DNA from: Chlorops oryzae
Taxonomy: Eukaryota; Arthropoda; Insecta; Diptera; Chloropidae
Length of the DNA: 64,000 nt
Reading direction: 5' to 3'
NCBI GenBank assembly: GCA_020466095.1
Contig: CM035807.1
Location: 43,188,286 to 43,252,285 of the forward strand
Below the pieces are notes generated by a model. It made no database searches and had not been told where the DNA came from. It worked only from the letters and a program-made list of their open reading frames with translations. The translations under genes and the position numbers were made by a program. Shown piece by piece: positions 22,049 to 33,312 of the stretch (the first letter of the stretch is position 1; each line of letters starts with the position of its first letter).

Positions 22049-22481
22049 TCAATTCATAAAAAATGGGCCGCCACTTCGCCGCTTGTATGTTTCTGGGTTC
22101 GTCTCTCGAATGAGGCCCCAGCAATAATCGGCCATCATTCCGATTCCCCATTGGCCTTGATAGCGCTGTTCTATAGCTATCATTTCTTCGTGCATTCTTT
22201 CCCCCTGCTCGTCACTCTCTGCACCTAAATTCTCAGGGAAGAAATTCAAATGAGAATTTAAAAAATGCATTTCAAGTGACATTGTTGAGCCTGTTAAAAA
22301 AAAATTGTCTTCATATACTAAGAAGGGTAAATGGAGAATTTATTTATCTTACCTATTCTTTCATAGCTCTTAAGAAGCGTTTGAATCAATTTCTCGTATT
22401 TTGGACTTTTGTTGTTGCCTAAGAATCCATGAACAACTTCCCTAAGAGCAATCCATGCTTTTCTCTGGTCATGTGTTAGGT
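22049..22481 (-). pseudogene. C-terminal exons of a second uncharacterised TE-associated protein family (minus copy)
   Basis: On the minus strand an exon in the spacer (about 22481-22353, reading DQRKAWIALREVVHGFLGNN) ends at a GTAAGAT donor (22352-22346) and continues, after an acceptor at 22291-22292, in 22290-22049 with MSLEMHFLNSHLNFFPENLG and ERRYQGQWGI-like segments, ending at the stop near 22049. I recognise this C-terminus from a widespread arthropod multicopy protein family of unknown function, in which the segments LGC-MSLKIHFLHSHL and SDEQGERFHQ are conserved. Only the end of the gene is present. Its upstream part is missing. Confidence 0.6.
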
Positions 22482-22560
22482 GAGTTTCGAATTGAGGGTT
22501 CGCAAAAATTTTTTTTTATTTGGGGGCCAACGAATGTTTCACTCTCATTTTTTTTTACAG

Positions 22561-22802
22561 GCTCAACAATGTCACTTGAAATGCATTTTTTAAATTCTCA
22601 TTTGAATTTCTTCCCTGAGAATTTAGGTGCAGAGAGTGACGAGCAGGGGGAAAGAATGCACCAAGAAATGATAGCTATAGAACAGCGCTATCAAGGCCAA
22701 TGGGGAATCGGAATGATGGCCGATTATTGCTGGGGCCTCATTCGAGAGACGAACCCAGAAACATACAAGCGGCGAAGTGGCGGCCCATTTTTTATGAATT
22801 GA
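22561..22802 (+). pseudogene. duplicate last exon of the same family in the right palindrome arm
   Basis: The exon begins after an acceptor-like tract (poly-T then ACAG at 22557-22560) and ends at the stop near 22802. It differs from the minus copy by one residue that I can see (HQEM against HEEM). No matching upstream exon lies on the plus strand, so this copy is an orphan exon made by the inverted duplication. Confidence 0.6.
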
Positions 22803-23353
22803 AATTTTTGGTAAAGAATACCTGTTTGTTTTTCATGAAAAAATCACATCAAATCAATTTCTTAGTGAATTGGCATTTTTTACTTAAATTTGAATAAATA
22901 ATTTATTTTTTGACCGATTTTGAAATGGAAGGACTTTTTTGAAAGCATATTGATGTTCTTTACTAGGGTCGTCATTTATACTAGATTACTTTTGTTTTTA
23001 ATGTATTTTTAACCATTTGAATGCCGATAAATTTTGAAATTTTGCAAAAAAAATAAAATTTTAACTTCACATTTTAGCTCGCAGCACTAAAACGGACAGT
23101 CAGAGATAAAATCTTCCTACCGAAGTATCATAGGGCGAAGTCTCTTCTATTACGGGGATCTTATAATTTTGAATTTGGACCAAAGGGTCAAAAGTTATAG
23201 ACATTTGAATTGGATCACCTTTTGTAAAAATCTAAAAAATCGTTTATCGATAATATCTCGATAACTACATTATAGGATTATTTTTTATGGCGATTTTCGT
23301 GATCACCGCAGAAACCTACTACAGAAAAAGTTGGTTTTATCAATAGTGCAAAA

Positions 23354-26140
23354 ATGCTGTCGAGCAGTGTAATCAATAAAAAACAACTCGGGGAAAACGT
23401 ATTCTTAGGAGGTGCGTTAACGATCGCAAGGAGTGGCGTCGCTTTTGCACCGGTTCTCAACTGTAATGACAGAATAGTTAGAGTTAACAACAGTTCCATA
23501 GAATTTTCTAAGATGCCAGACTATGTTGTATCAGGAGAATCTGGGGAACCAAAGATCAACATAACACAGACCGGGGCCACCGACGATAGATGTATCAAAA
23601 TTTTAAAAGAACTGAATTTGGAACCGGAATTGACCGCGGAGGAGCGGCAGTCAGTTGAGAGGACAGCTAAAGATTTTTGCGACGTTTTTCAATTAGAAGG
23701 AGACCCGCTCACCTACACGGACGTATTGACTCACGAGATTCCCATAAAATCGGGCGTGGCACCCGTTAATAGGCGACAATATAAGCTACCCGAGACACAG
23801 GGAGGAGATTAATAAGCAGGTTGGTGATATGTTGAAACAGGACATAGTTGTCCCTAGCAAATCACCTTGGAATTCACCAATTATTTTAGTCCCTAAAAAG
23901 TCCGGACCTGATGGGACCAAAAAGTGGAGACTAGTCGTAGATTTTAGGCAGGGTTGGGCACTTTGCATTACCATTAATTTTGTATTATTAATTTACATTT
24001 AGTGATAATGCTCGAGAAATTTCATGATCATTTAAGGCTTATTGAAAATGAAAAAAAAAATGCATTATCATTTAAGGCTTAGTGTCACTGCAGATTTTTT
24101 TCAATTATCACTAAACTCTTAATGCTAATGCATTCTTATTTTCATTATCAATAAGTATTTAATTATAATGCAATCTCATTTGAATTGCCATTAAATCTTT
24201 AATGACAATGAAAAAATTTTGCACTAAATTAAATTTCAAAAAATGACTTAATGCATTAAATATTTAATCGCATTAAAATAAAATTTCATTATCACTTTCT
24301 ATTGAATTTTAAATTTTATTTGAGTGAATGAAGCAGACTAGAAGACTTATTTATTGAATTAAGAAAGTTATAAGGACGATGATCGACTTCTTGAATTTCG
24401 CATTCGAATACTAAATTCAATTTAGAGGATAACCCTAGCTATTGTTTATCTTTCTTTTGTCAATCAAAAACTAGTGATTCGCAGAATATTCTAGTGCCAA
24501 TTATTAAAGTATTTCAACATAAATAGAGCTGAAATAATGAATTTTGAACCGTCGATCCTCTGCTCTTTGTATATACATATATCACGCTTTAGGCACAAGT
24601 ATCTAGCCTTTTTTCACAGGATTGTGTTTTTATTTTAATTCTTAACAACACGTATTGAAATATCCTTAAATTGAATTCAGTATTCGAATGCGAAATTCAA
24701 GAAGTCGATCATCGTCCTTATAACTTTCTTAATTCAATAAATAAGTCTTCTAGTCTACTTCATTCACTCAAATAAAATTTAAAATTCAATAGAAAGTAAT
24801 AATGAAATTTTATTTTAATGCGATTAAATATTTAATGCATTAAGTCATTTTTTGAGATTTAATTTAGTGCAAAATTTTTTCATTGTCATTAAAGATTTAA
24901 TGGCAATGCAAATGAGATTGCATTATAATTAAATACTTATTGATAATGAAAATAAGAATGCATTAGCATTAAGAGTTTAGTGATAATTGAAAAAAATCTG
25001 CATTGACACAGCCTTAAATGATAATGAATTTTTTTTACATTTTCAATAAGCCTTAAATGATAATGAAATTTCTCGAGCATTATCACTAAATGTTTAGTGG
25101 TAATGCAAAGTTCAATGCATTTAAAATTCAATGCATTTTGCCCAACCCTGATTTTAGGCAATTGAACGAATTAACGTTAAAAACAGTTTCATCAGCTGGG
25201 ACGAAGCCGATACTTTTCCACACTCGATCTTGCTAGCGGCTACCATCAGGTGCTTGTAGACAAAAGTGATCGTGAAAAGACCGCCTTTAGTACAGGCATG
25301 GGCCATTATGAATTCAAGCGCATGCCGTTTGGGCTGACCGGTGCGCCAGCTATAATCCAACGTATCATGAATAGCGTACTGACGGGATTACAGGGTATTG
25401 ACTGTTTTGTTTATTTAGACGATATCGTAGTATACGGAAGGCATGTAGCACAGCATGAAGAGCGGTTAGTGAAAGTTTTAAGAGCCCTTAGAGAAAATAA
25501 TTTGAAATTAAAAACGGAAAAATGTAACTTTCTAAGGCGCGAAGTTGTGTATTTAGGGCACCACTGCTCAGAAAAGGGTGTCCTCCTAGATCCAGGTAGG
25601 GTAGAATGCGTGAAGAATATGCCAAAGCCCCGGAATGTCAAACAGTTGCAGGCTCTATTAGGGTTTGTCAATTATTACAGAAAATGCACTCCAAATGCAG
25701 CTAAATTAATGCTTCCTTTGACGAAAATGTTGCGGAAGGGGGTAAAGTTCGAATGGACAGAGGAGTGCCAGCGGGAAATGGAAAGCTTAAAGGAGGCCAC
25801 CAGTATTAAAATATGTAGACTTTTCACAACCAATACGCGTAACCACGGACGCCAGTGGGGACGCACTGGGTGTGGACCTTTCTGAGGAAGAGGGGGAAAC
25901 GAGTTTCCACTTTATTTTTCTAGCAGAGCTTTAAGCAGCACGGAAATAAGGTACTCCACAATTGAACGTGAATTTTTAGCAATAGTGTGGGCCACGAGAG
26001 TGTTCCGATCATACATTTTAGGCCGAAAATTTGTAGTAGTGAGTGATCATAAACCACTAAAAGGAATTGCCAACTTGAAAGATCAGACATCGCGCCTAGC
26101 GCGTTTTCGACACAAACTCTCAGAATTAGATTATGCATTG
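23354..26140 (+). pseudogene. 412/mdg1-like Ty3/gypsy pol (RT and RNase H), interrupted
   Basis: The first segment (23354-23812) contains the region before RT (DVLTHEIPIKSGVAPVNRRQ). After a frameshift at about 23810 the RT N-terminus follows (SPWNSPIILVPKK, WRLVVDF). A 1.2-kb hAT element splits it, and a short deletion and shift follow near 25180-25250. RT resumes at 25250 with TGMGHYEFKRMPFGLTGAP and the catalytic FVYLDDIVVYG (about 25405-25440), then RNase H (25920-26130, with TIEREFLAIVWATR and DHKPLKG). The style of the RT resembles the 412/mdg1 group. Near 26140 the sequence passes directly into BEL/Pao pol without a frame change. No LTR, gag or integrase of this element was found. Confidence 0.85.
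23949..25150. mobile_element. 1.2-kb palindromic hAT-type element
   Basis: The termini are CAGGGTTGGGCA and TGCCCAACCCTG, the CAGGG start being typical of hAT. ATTTTAGG flanks both ends (23941-23948, 25151-25158), an exact 8-bp target duplication. Removing it and one duplicate restores the gypsy RT reading (VVDFR then QLNELTLKTV). The arms of about 570 bp are reverse complements rich in ATTAATG-type words. There is no transposase. Confidence 0.9.
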
Positions 26141-27368
26141 CAGGAGACCGTTTTGCAATTTCCAAGAGTGGACGAATTGATGCGCAACGTGCTTTTACGA
26201 GACGTCTATGTGAATGACGTTTTAACAGGCGCCTCATCCGAACAGGAACTTTTATGTTTACAGCAAAAAATCTCTAATGTTATTGGTGAGGGAGGCTCTC
26301 ATTTAAGAAAATGGGCCTCAGATTGCAGCGGCTTTATGAAGGAGATGTCGCGAGTCACCACTGAAGTGGAGCATTTTCTTACCATGGAAGAAGAAGTCTA
26401 CACGCTTGGCTTAAGGTGGAATACTCAAAGCGATGCTCTCTGCTACTCAGTCTGTCTAAAGGAACTCACAGAGCCTTCTAAAAGGCGCATGTTCTTATCC
26501 GACGCTAGCTCCCTTTTCGATCCATTGGGGCTACTTAGTCCTTGTACCATACGAGTCAAATTGTGGTTTCAGGAATTGTGGCATCCCTTAGTAAATTGGG
26601 ATGATTCAGTGCCATCTGGTATCGCGAATAAATGGATGGCTCATCAAAACGATTTAGTCGTCGTTTCCACATTAAAGTGCCCCGTGGGACCGGATTGGAT
26701 TCTGGTGATGACTCCGTTGAGCTGCATGTTTTTTCCGACGCGTCGGAGAAGGCATATGCTGCCGTATTGCATTCGCAACAATGTCGTCTCTATTCGCCTC
26801 TTAGCCGCCAAAACAAAGGTGGCTCCTTTTAAGCCTGTCACATTGCCACGCCTCGCCTCTGCGCGGCTCACTTGGCTGCAAAGTTAATTGAACACGTTAA
26901 GTTTTCCTTAAACCGCTGGATCTAGACTAATTTCGTCTGGAATGACTCCATGGTTACTTTCGCGTGGCTCCAGACTCACCCCAGCCGCTGGTCGACGTTT
27001 CTCGCTAACAGAGTTGCAGCGGTACAAGAGGTGCTCCCTTAGGAAATTTGGGGCCATGTTCCTTCAGAGAGCAATACTGCTGACTGTGCTTCAAGAGGCT
27101 GATCGGCATTGCAGCTCCTGGCTAACAATCTTTGGTGACATTGCCCTACGTTCTTTTTTTTAAACTTTCTATTTTTTTTATTGAATCTTCCTTTAAATAG
27201 GAACTAACAATAAGTTTTCAAATCTTAATTCAAAATAAATCTTAGCTACTTATACCTCATATTAAGTATAAAGTAGTATTTTAATACGACGGGCCTCAAT
27301 TCAAGAGATGGGCTGCTGATGGATTTGAGCCTCTCGGAGTGCGGGGCGATGCGCGCTTGACGCGAACC

Positions 27369-27536
27369 TTTCGACGGGTGACGATTGCCGCAGCTGAACA
27401 ATCGCTTGTTGCAAACTGCTCGACGGGTATATCGCACCAAGTAGACGGGTGACTTATGAACCAGATCTACAGCGATGAGTCGATCGCGTAGACGCGTACT
27501 TTTCGACGGGTGGCGATTGCCGCAGCTGGACAATCG
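27369..27536. repeat. two direct copies of a 36-bp unit in the LINE 3' region
   Basis: TTTCGACGGGTGACGATTGC at 27369 and the closely similar unit at 27501 repeat over 36 bp with a spacing of 132 bp. CGACGGGT also occurs alone near 27421 and 27453. Confidence 0.7.
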
Positions 27537-27574
27537 TTGTCGCAAAATAATCGGATTGCGGGCCCGGTAATACT

Positions 27575-29020
27575 TCAGAGTGTAGCGGTCGGACGATCAA
27601 TCCTTCGTAGTCTGGAACTCGAAGCAGTAAAGGCTAAGGAACTGGCCATTTCGTTGGGATGATGATGCAGACGCTCTCTGTAGGCTGATTTCAGGCAGGC
27701 TACTTCATCCCTTACTAACGGTATTTCCAGGTCTCGGTGGATATTTGCGTTTCGTTTATACCAAGGCGCACCTGTAATTACACAAAGAATTTTTGATTGT
27801 ACTCTTTGTATAAATTCAATGCTGGAGGAACTATCATTTCCCCACAATTCGACTCCGTATAACCATATTGGTTTTAATATACTTCTATATAGAAGATTTT
27901 TATGTTCAATTTTTAAAGTCAAGGAATGGCTTATAAGCCAATGAAACTTAGAAGCTTTTAGTTTCAATGCGGGTCTCTTAGCTTCTATATGGTTCCGCCA
28001 AGTAAGACGCCTGTTTTTTCTGTCTGAGGGACTAGTATATTTTTATTGTTATTGGTGGGCATGTGCCTCTTCTGAGAGTAAATGTCACGTGCTTACTTTT
28101 TTGTTCATTTATTTTGATACGCCATATCGCAAGCTATTTTTCGATTACTTTTAAGTGTGATTGCAGATTTCGAGAGGAAGAAATCTCGCTTTGATGACGG
28201 CTAAGTATATCTGTATGGTCGGCAAAAGTAGAAATTGTAAGGTTACTGTTTAAAGGGAAATCCGCTGTGTACAGTAAGTAAAGGAATGGTCCAATAACAC
28301 CCCCTTGAGGCGCTACTGAACTAATTTCTATATTTTGGGTAAGGTGGTCTTTAAATTTAACTTTAAAGACTGTAGTGTTTAAGCAGCATGTTAGAATCCC
28401 GTGAACAGAAGGAGATAGGAGAGATTTTACTTAATTAAAAAGTCCTTCTTGCCAAGCCTTATCAAATGCCTGAGCCACATCCAAAAAGACAGGAGAACAG
28501 TATTCTTTATATTCAAAAACTTTTTGTATTTTATTTGTTATACAATTAACTTGCTCTATAGTACCATGATTTTTACGGAAACCGAACTGGTGATTTGGAA
28601 TAATATTATTTTCTGATATAAATGGAGTCAATTTAAAGAGCAGTGCATTTTCAAAAAGTTTTGAAATGCATGGGGAGAAGGCTAATTGGTCTATAGGACG
28701 ACACAATTGTCTCGTATTTGAATCGCATGATATCATTGAAAAGCTTCGTAATAAACCTAATTGCAATGAGTGGCAGCTCTATGATCATTTTTGGAGTTAT
28801 TTTGTCTTTTCGCTCTTGAGAGGGCCTTTTTTAATTCGTTTGTTACAGCTTTATATCGGAGCCTTGCAGCAGGGGATCTGTATTGCTGCCACTCCCGCCT
28901 GAGCCTACGTTTTTCTAAGTGAAACCTTTCTATGTCATGGTTGCTATTAGAGAAATTCTTAATATAGTTTTTAGGTGAAGGCGTTGACTGCTCCGTCGCT
29001 GCCGTTAAAATTGATTTCAA
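27575..29020 (-). pseudogene. Jockey-type reverse transcriptase remnants
   Basis: Three open pieces (29020-28757, 28766-28431, 27967-27575) carry the successive RT parts of a Jockey-like ORF2. Stops and shifts separate them. The second aspartate of the catalytic FADD box is replaced by histidine, so the enzyme is inactive. The 3' untranslated part from 27575 to 27151 contains direct repeats. Confidence 0.8.
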
Positions 29021-29073
29021 TACAGTATTAGCATCATCAATGTGGTCTATACAGTCAAGTGTGTAATTAGTAT

Positions 29074-29727
29074 TGTTGTGGTTATAAAGGGGATGTTTCA
29101 GTCTGGCTCCTCCGGACTAATACACAGACCTAAATATCCTTTACAAATAAAATTCAGGACACAGGGATTACAATTCAGTCCTTTTATTATATTATTTGTG
29201 GTTTTATTTACAAGTACATTGTTTGGATCCTAGTCTATCTCCTATTTTACTCGAAAGGACTACCCTAATTCCCTGTCTAACACTTAAGTCTACGCTCCGC
29301 TGTCGTGGCTCTTGGGTGAGTACGTGCACCGGAGTTGAGACTTTGAATCCTTGATAATGAGTCCCCTTGTTGACGTTGATGCTCCCCTTTTATAAGAAGG
29401 AAGTGCTTAGGCTGCTCTCTCTCTCGCCAAGTCCAGAACATTTCCGCAGTGATGAGTCGACTATTGCCCACTATCGCCGTTCGCTATAACTTCATATATC
29501 AGCTGGTGCTGACGTATGTCGTCGTTCTCACAGTTGTTGACCTACTTCTGCATTCAAGTTCCAATTTCTGTTTTGGTGACGATATTGCGTCACCGTCTTC
29601 GGTCGTTGCATTTCTCCTATTCGGTTTTGCCCGTTATTCGCTGGGCTTGCGAAAACGGTTGACTCTTTCTGTTGATCAGTTAACGCTAGGTAACACAGTG
29701 AGTACTCGTATGATGTAACTCACAACA
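29074..29727 (-). repeat. solo LTR of the gag-only LTR element family, TSD GTAT
   Basis: The 654-bp sequence starts TGTTGTGG and ends CTCACAACA. It is the reverse complement of the LTR at 44819-45476, with matching internal blocks around CTCCGGAC/GTCTGGAG, the CCTAAATATCC segment and the GACGATATTGCGTCACC region. GTAT stands on both sides (29070-29073, 29728-29731). The LINE reading frame continues on both flanks, so this is a clean insertion later reduced to one LTR by LTR-LTR recombination. Confidence 0.9.
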
Positions 29728-31542
29728 GTATGAATGTGAGGAGCAACATATTATTTATAGTTTAGCCAGTTGGTGTTGTTGGAAATAAGTCCTACAGGTG
29801 ATTCAGAAAAAATTGGTTTTTCTGATAGATTGAAGACAGGTGAGTGGTCGGAAGAGAGATGAAGTTCTTAACCAATAATTTAAACAGTTGGCTGTTAGCA
29901 GCATATAATGCAGAAACGGATTTGGAACTTCGCAAAGCACATCGAGCAGTTCTGATAACTGAAGCTAGGGAAATCTGGGACCTTCTACTACGATATTCTT
30001 CGTTCTCAAAGCTTAAAAGAATTCTCACTCTCGCGATTAGATTCATTGCAAATCTTCGTGGCCGCATCGCAGCAGCGGTTATCAACGTGGACCCAATTGG
30101 AGCAAATGAAGCCAAGGAAGCTGAGATGCGCTTGTTGCGGTACGTGCAAAAATTTTATTATGATAAGGAGATACGTGTTTGTTAAAATAGTCAATCCGTA
30201 CCAGTTAAAAGCTCTTTATCCCGGCAACTTCTGTTCTTGGACGATTCCGGTTTGCTTCGCGATGGTGGAAGATTACAAAACATGAACATTGGAATTGACA
30301 TGAAACATCGTATCATATTACCCAAGTCTTCACCTATCAACAATTTAGTTATCGCAGATATACACATGATGACACTCTACGGAGGCCCGCAAACGATGCA
30401 AACGATGATACGGTGGCGTTTCTGGATAGTAGGCTTACGGAGCTTAGTACGCAGGGAATATAGGAAATGAGTAGAGTGCAAGCTGCTCTCACGTCGGCCA
30501 TTGCAGCAGCTTATGGGTGCTCTTCCTAGAAGTCGAATCACATTGGTCATAAGCTTTCTTGAATCTGCAGTAGACTGTGCCGGGACGATCAATTTTAATT
30601 TCTCTGCTGGCAGAGGCTCGAAGATAGTCAAAGGATACATATGCTCGTTCATTTGCATGGCAACTTGTGCAATGCATCTGGAGCTGCTTTCAGAATTATC
30701 CACGAACGTATTTCTACATGCCTTCAAGCGGTTTATCAATCGTCGTGGATTTTGTCGCCCATTTTCTCCGACAACGGTACCAATTTCGTCGGTGCCGCCC
30801 GCCAAATTCACGCTCTATTTGGTAAGGTCATGCAGGAGGCAACAAACCAGCCAATCTTCGCTGATCAAAACTTCGTTTGGAATTTGAACCCTCCTTACGC
30901 GCCCCATATGGGCGGATTTTGGGAGACCGGAACAAAATGGTGAAGTACCATTTAAAACGCGTCTGCGACAACGTTCTCCTTACCTACGAAGAATACTACA
31001 CATTATTGATGGAAATAGAAGCCTGCGTCTATTCTCGCCCTTTGTGTGTATTTGCGGCCGACGAAACCGATCGAGACGTCCCCACTGCAGGACATTTTTA
31101 AATTGGGAGCCGCTTAAGGGATTGGCTGAGCTTGACAAAGACATCGAAAGGTGAACGCTGCCCGACCGTTTGCGGTTGATCTCGTCCATCCGACGGCATT
31201 TTTGGAAACGTTGGTGCGACGAATACGCGCTATCTCTTCAGAAGCGTGCTAAATGGTTGCGTCCTTCAAAGTGTTTGAAAATCAACGATATCGTCGCTAT
31301 TCTTGGGGAGAAAATGTCGCCCTTGAAATGGAAACTTGGAAGAGTACTTGAATGCTCTCCAGGAAACGATGGTCTGATATGAGTGGTGAGAATCCAAACA
31401 TCTGATAGCGAGTGTGTGCGGCCGATACATCGACAATGCTTGCTGCTTACCGAAGCTGATCTATTAGAAGCCTAAAATCTGTTATTATTTGAGCTGTAAA
31501 TACTCATCGTTATTTTCTTGCACTGGTTCATGGCTGGGGGCA

Positions 31543-31793
31543 TGTTGCCCCGCCCTCTCCCTTCTCTTATTTTTTGACAATCATGCATTTTTCTGTTAAC
31601 TCATTGATTCGAATATCCGCTACGTCAAGGCTCGTAGCGACACTCATGTTTAGTTTAAGTCAGTCATTCAATTACTGCGTGTAAGCGCACATCTCCGTTT
31701 AATAGTCAATAAAGTTAAAATTTTATAAAATACAGTCCACTCCGCTTCATCAGTTTCTTTTCGAGATTTTCGTAAAAAGGGGGAAACGTGACA
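31543..31793 (+). repeat. 3' LTR of the BEL/Pao element
   Basis: After the pol stop, GGCTGGGGGCA (purine-rich) precedes TGTTGCCCCGCC, the usual start of Pao-type LTRs. The block ends in GGGGGAAACGTGACA. Length is about 251 bp, with AATAAAG near 31708. No second LTR is in the window, so the ends are inferred from TG...CA. Confidence 0.65.
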
Positions 31794-32228
31794 GCTTTTG
31801 GAAGCAGCTGGCATCACTCAAAGATATAAAACAGTGCAAAACGTTTATTTGTGACAAAAGTAAAGCTGCAATCAGTGATGGCATAGCAAAGCATAGGGGC
31901 AATTCCATAGAAAATTCTACCATAAGTAAAAAATAAACAGTTGTTTATGCTACCAAAGCGTCTGTTCTTTCAGTGGTGGATATAAGAACTAAGTTTTTAC
32001 ATGTGGCATCACTTTTTCATTTTCATTTTTGAATTGGCAATACAGTCACTGTCGCATTTCATCTGATTTCGTATTTTTGGTCAATTTCAAAACCACTTTT
32101 AACAGTGAGTCTTTTAAAATAATTGCCTGATTTACATAAAGCAGATAGATAAAATATTTATTTTTTATTTTTTTTATTTTTGAAAGTTAACTATATAATA
32201 AATTAGATAGCTAACAGAAATAGATATA
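31794..32228. other. intergenic, nothing recognised
   Basis: AT-rich DNA between the BEL LTR and the TA MITE. I see no coding or RNA signal. Confidence 0.45.
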
Positions 32229-32230
32229 TA

Positions 32231-32718
32231 CTACGTTTATACGTTAAACCTTATTCACGAATAAGAATATCGCGAATAGTGAAGTCACCGTTCATACGGC
32301 AACCCACATTAGTTGGTCTTAGCGCTACCTGACTGCCAAAATGAAATGAAATGGTAGCACACATTAAAACCATATGATTTCATAGCATCACGAATGCTTT
32401 TACCAATTAGTTTGGAAAAGTGAAAACTTGGCACTCCGATTTAAGTATTATCCATAAATGTACAGCGGTTGTTTTCCTTTCCGTTCTCCATCTTATTTGT
32501 TAGATTTTTGAACTCAAATTTAAAAAAGCGCTGCCTGATCGTCAAAAAGAGAGAAATCAGCGAAAAATGTGGCATCACCTCTCATGTTTATCGCGAATAG
32601 TCTCACTATTCACGAATAACTTTCGTGAATTAGCTATTCGTGAATAAGACCGTTTATACGGTAAAGTTCGCTATTCGCAATATACTTATTCGCGAATAAG
32701 GCATACGTATAAACGTAG
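32231..32718. mobile_element. 488-bp TIR element with TA duplication
   Basis: The left end CTACGTTTATACG with the TTATTCACGAATAAG block is mirrored by CGTATAAACGTAG at the right. TA flanks both sides. Words such as ATTCGCGAATA recur near both ends. There is no ORF, so it is a non-autonomous element, possibly Tc1/mariner-mobilised. Confidence 0.7.
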
Positions 32719-32799
32719 TAATAGTAGCTTAGACTAATCCTCTTATATTAAACAAATTTAAATCATGTGCAGAACTTAAATTACTCTAGTTTACAAAAA

Positions 32800-33250
32800 A
32801 AAAGCAGAAATCGAATGCACAAAGTTCTCTTTTTTACAACGATATATCTATTATTACAATCGGTGTCTTAGTTTTTGATCTATAGACATTTGAACATGCA
32901 AACGTTTAATTTTTTTTTTTTTTTTAATTTGCATAAGTTCATTTTAACTTTTGAGTACTAACAAAATATTTAAAATTTTTTTCGGTATCTAAAAGTGAAA
33001 TAAAATATTTAAAGTATATAAAAAACTAAACTAAACTTTCAAAGTCGGTTGAAAAATGAAGAAGTTATAAGAGATTAGGCGGGCAGTTTTCGAGATTTTT
33101 GGCGAAAACTCAAAAAGTAACCAAAAAACAGGTCTTTTCGTATATCCAAAACCCTTCTTTGGGAAAATAAATGGATGCCATTTTCGTGATCAGCGACCCC
33201 AATTTAGTCTAAAAACCATCATTTCGTCTCAGCTCTCGCGAAACTAGTGT
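32800..33250. repeat. dispersed repeat B, copy 1
   Basis: Segment 33120-33240 matches 43190-43310 in the same orientation (GATGCCATTTTCGTGATCAG, then GCGACCCCAATTTAGTC). Segment 32815-33100 matches 42840-43110 in reverse orientation (ACAATCGGTGTCTTAG and complement). The two copies are therefore internally rearranged relative to each other. Family unknown. Confidence 0.7.
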
Positions 33251-33312
33251 TGTAGATCGGTTTGTTTGTAAACTATGTTATAGATTGGTTTGCATGTAGT
33301 ACTAAATTTGTT

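Larger units (their letters stand above)
21667..23184. repeat. 1.5-kb palindrome with 637-bp arms
   Basis: The left arm 21667-22303 and right arm 22548-23184 are near-identical reverse complements, with a 244-bp spacer. The outer edge reads TTTGGTCCAAATTCAAAATT and complement. Each arm contains the same exon (22049-22290 on minus, 22561-22802 on plus). Because the left arm starts at the gap, an inverted-duplication assembly artefact must be considered alongside a real foldback element. Confidence 0.85.
27151..29830 (-). mobile_element. Jockey-clade LINE inserted in the BEL/Pao element
   Basis: Read on minus, the element enters with the end of its endonuclease region (about 29800-29740), then the linker (29020-28757), the RT palm with the DVAQAFDKAW box (28500-28440), FADHTDIL at about 28210 where FADDTAIL is expected, and the thumb with IWLYGVELWG (about 27860). 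It ends in an A-rich tail (T run at 27151-27180 on plus). It is 5' truncated and split by a solo LTR. It interrupts BEL/Pao pol between about 27150 and 29830. Confidence 0.82.
26141..31474 (+). pseudogene. BEL/Pao pol: RT, RNase H and integrase, interrupted by LINE
   Basis: The BEL/Pao RT palm begins near 26141. Its catalytic box reads YVND instead of YVDD, so a catalytic aspartate is lost. LRKWASD, LGLRWNTQSD and the DPLGLLSPCTIRVKLWFQ block follow, then RNase H remnants ending in HVPSESNTADCASRG at about 27050-27100. A Jockey LINE (27151 to about 29830) splits the gene. It continues with the LLRYVQKFYYDKEI block, the integrase zinc region (LRDGGRLQNMNI, LYGGPQT) and integrase core (FSDNGTNFVGAA and PPYAPHMGGFWE). 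The C-terminal DUF5641-type domain ends at TAA 31472-31474. Frameshifts occur near 26650, 26880, 30470, 30700 and 31100. A TGA at 31379-31381 stands where arginine is expected. Confidence 0.88.

Noticed and set aside
22049..22802. Two independent functional genes in opposite orientation.
   Set aside because: They are the two arms of one palindrome, and only the minus copy retains an upstream exon.
27246..27545. Minus-strand ORF of 99 codons.
   Set aside because: It consists of the direct repeats in the LINE 3' region and shows no protein family character.
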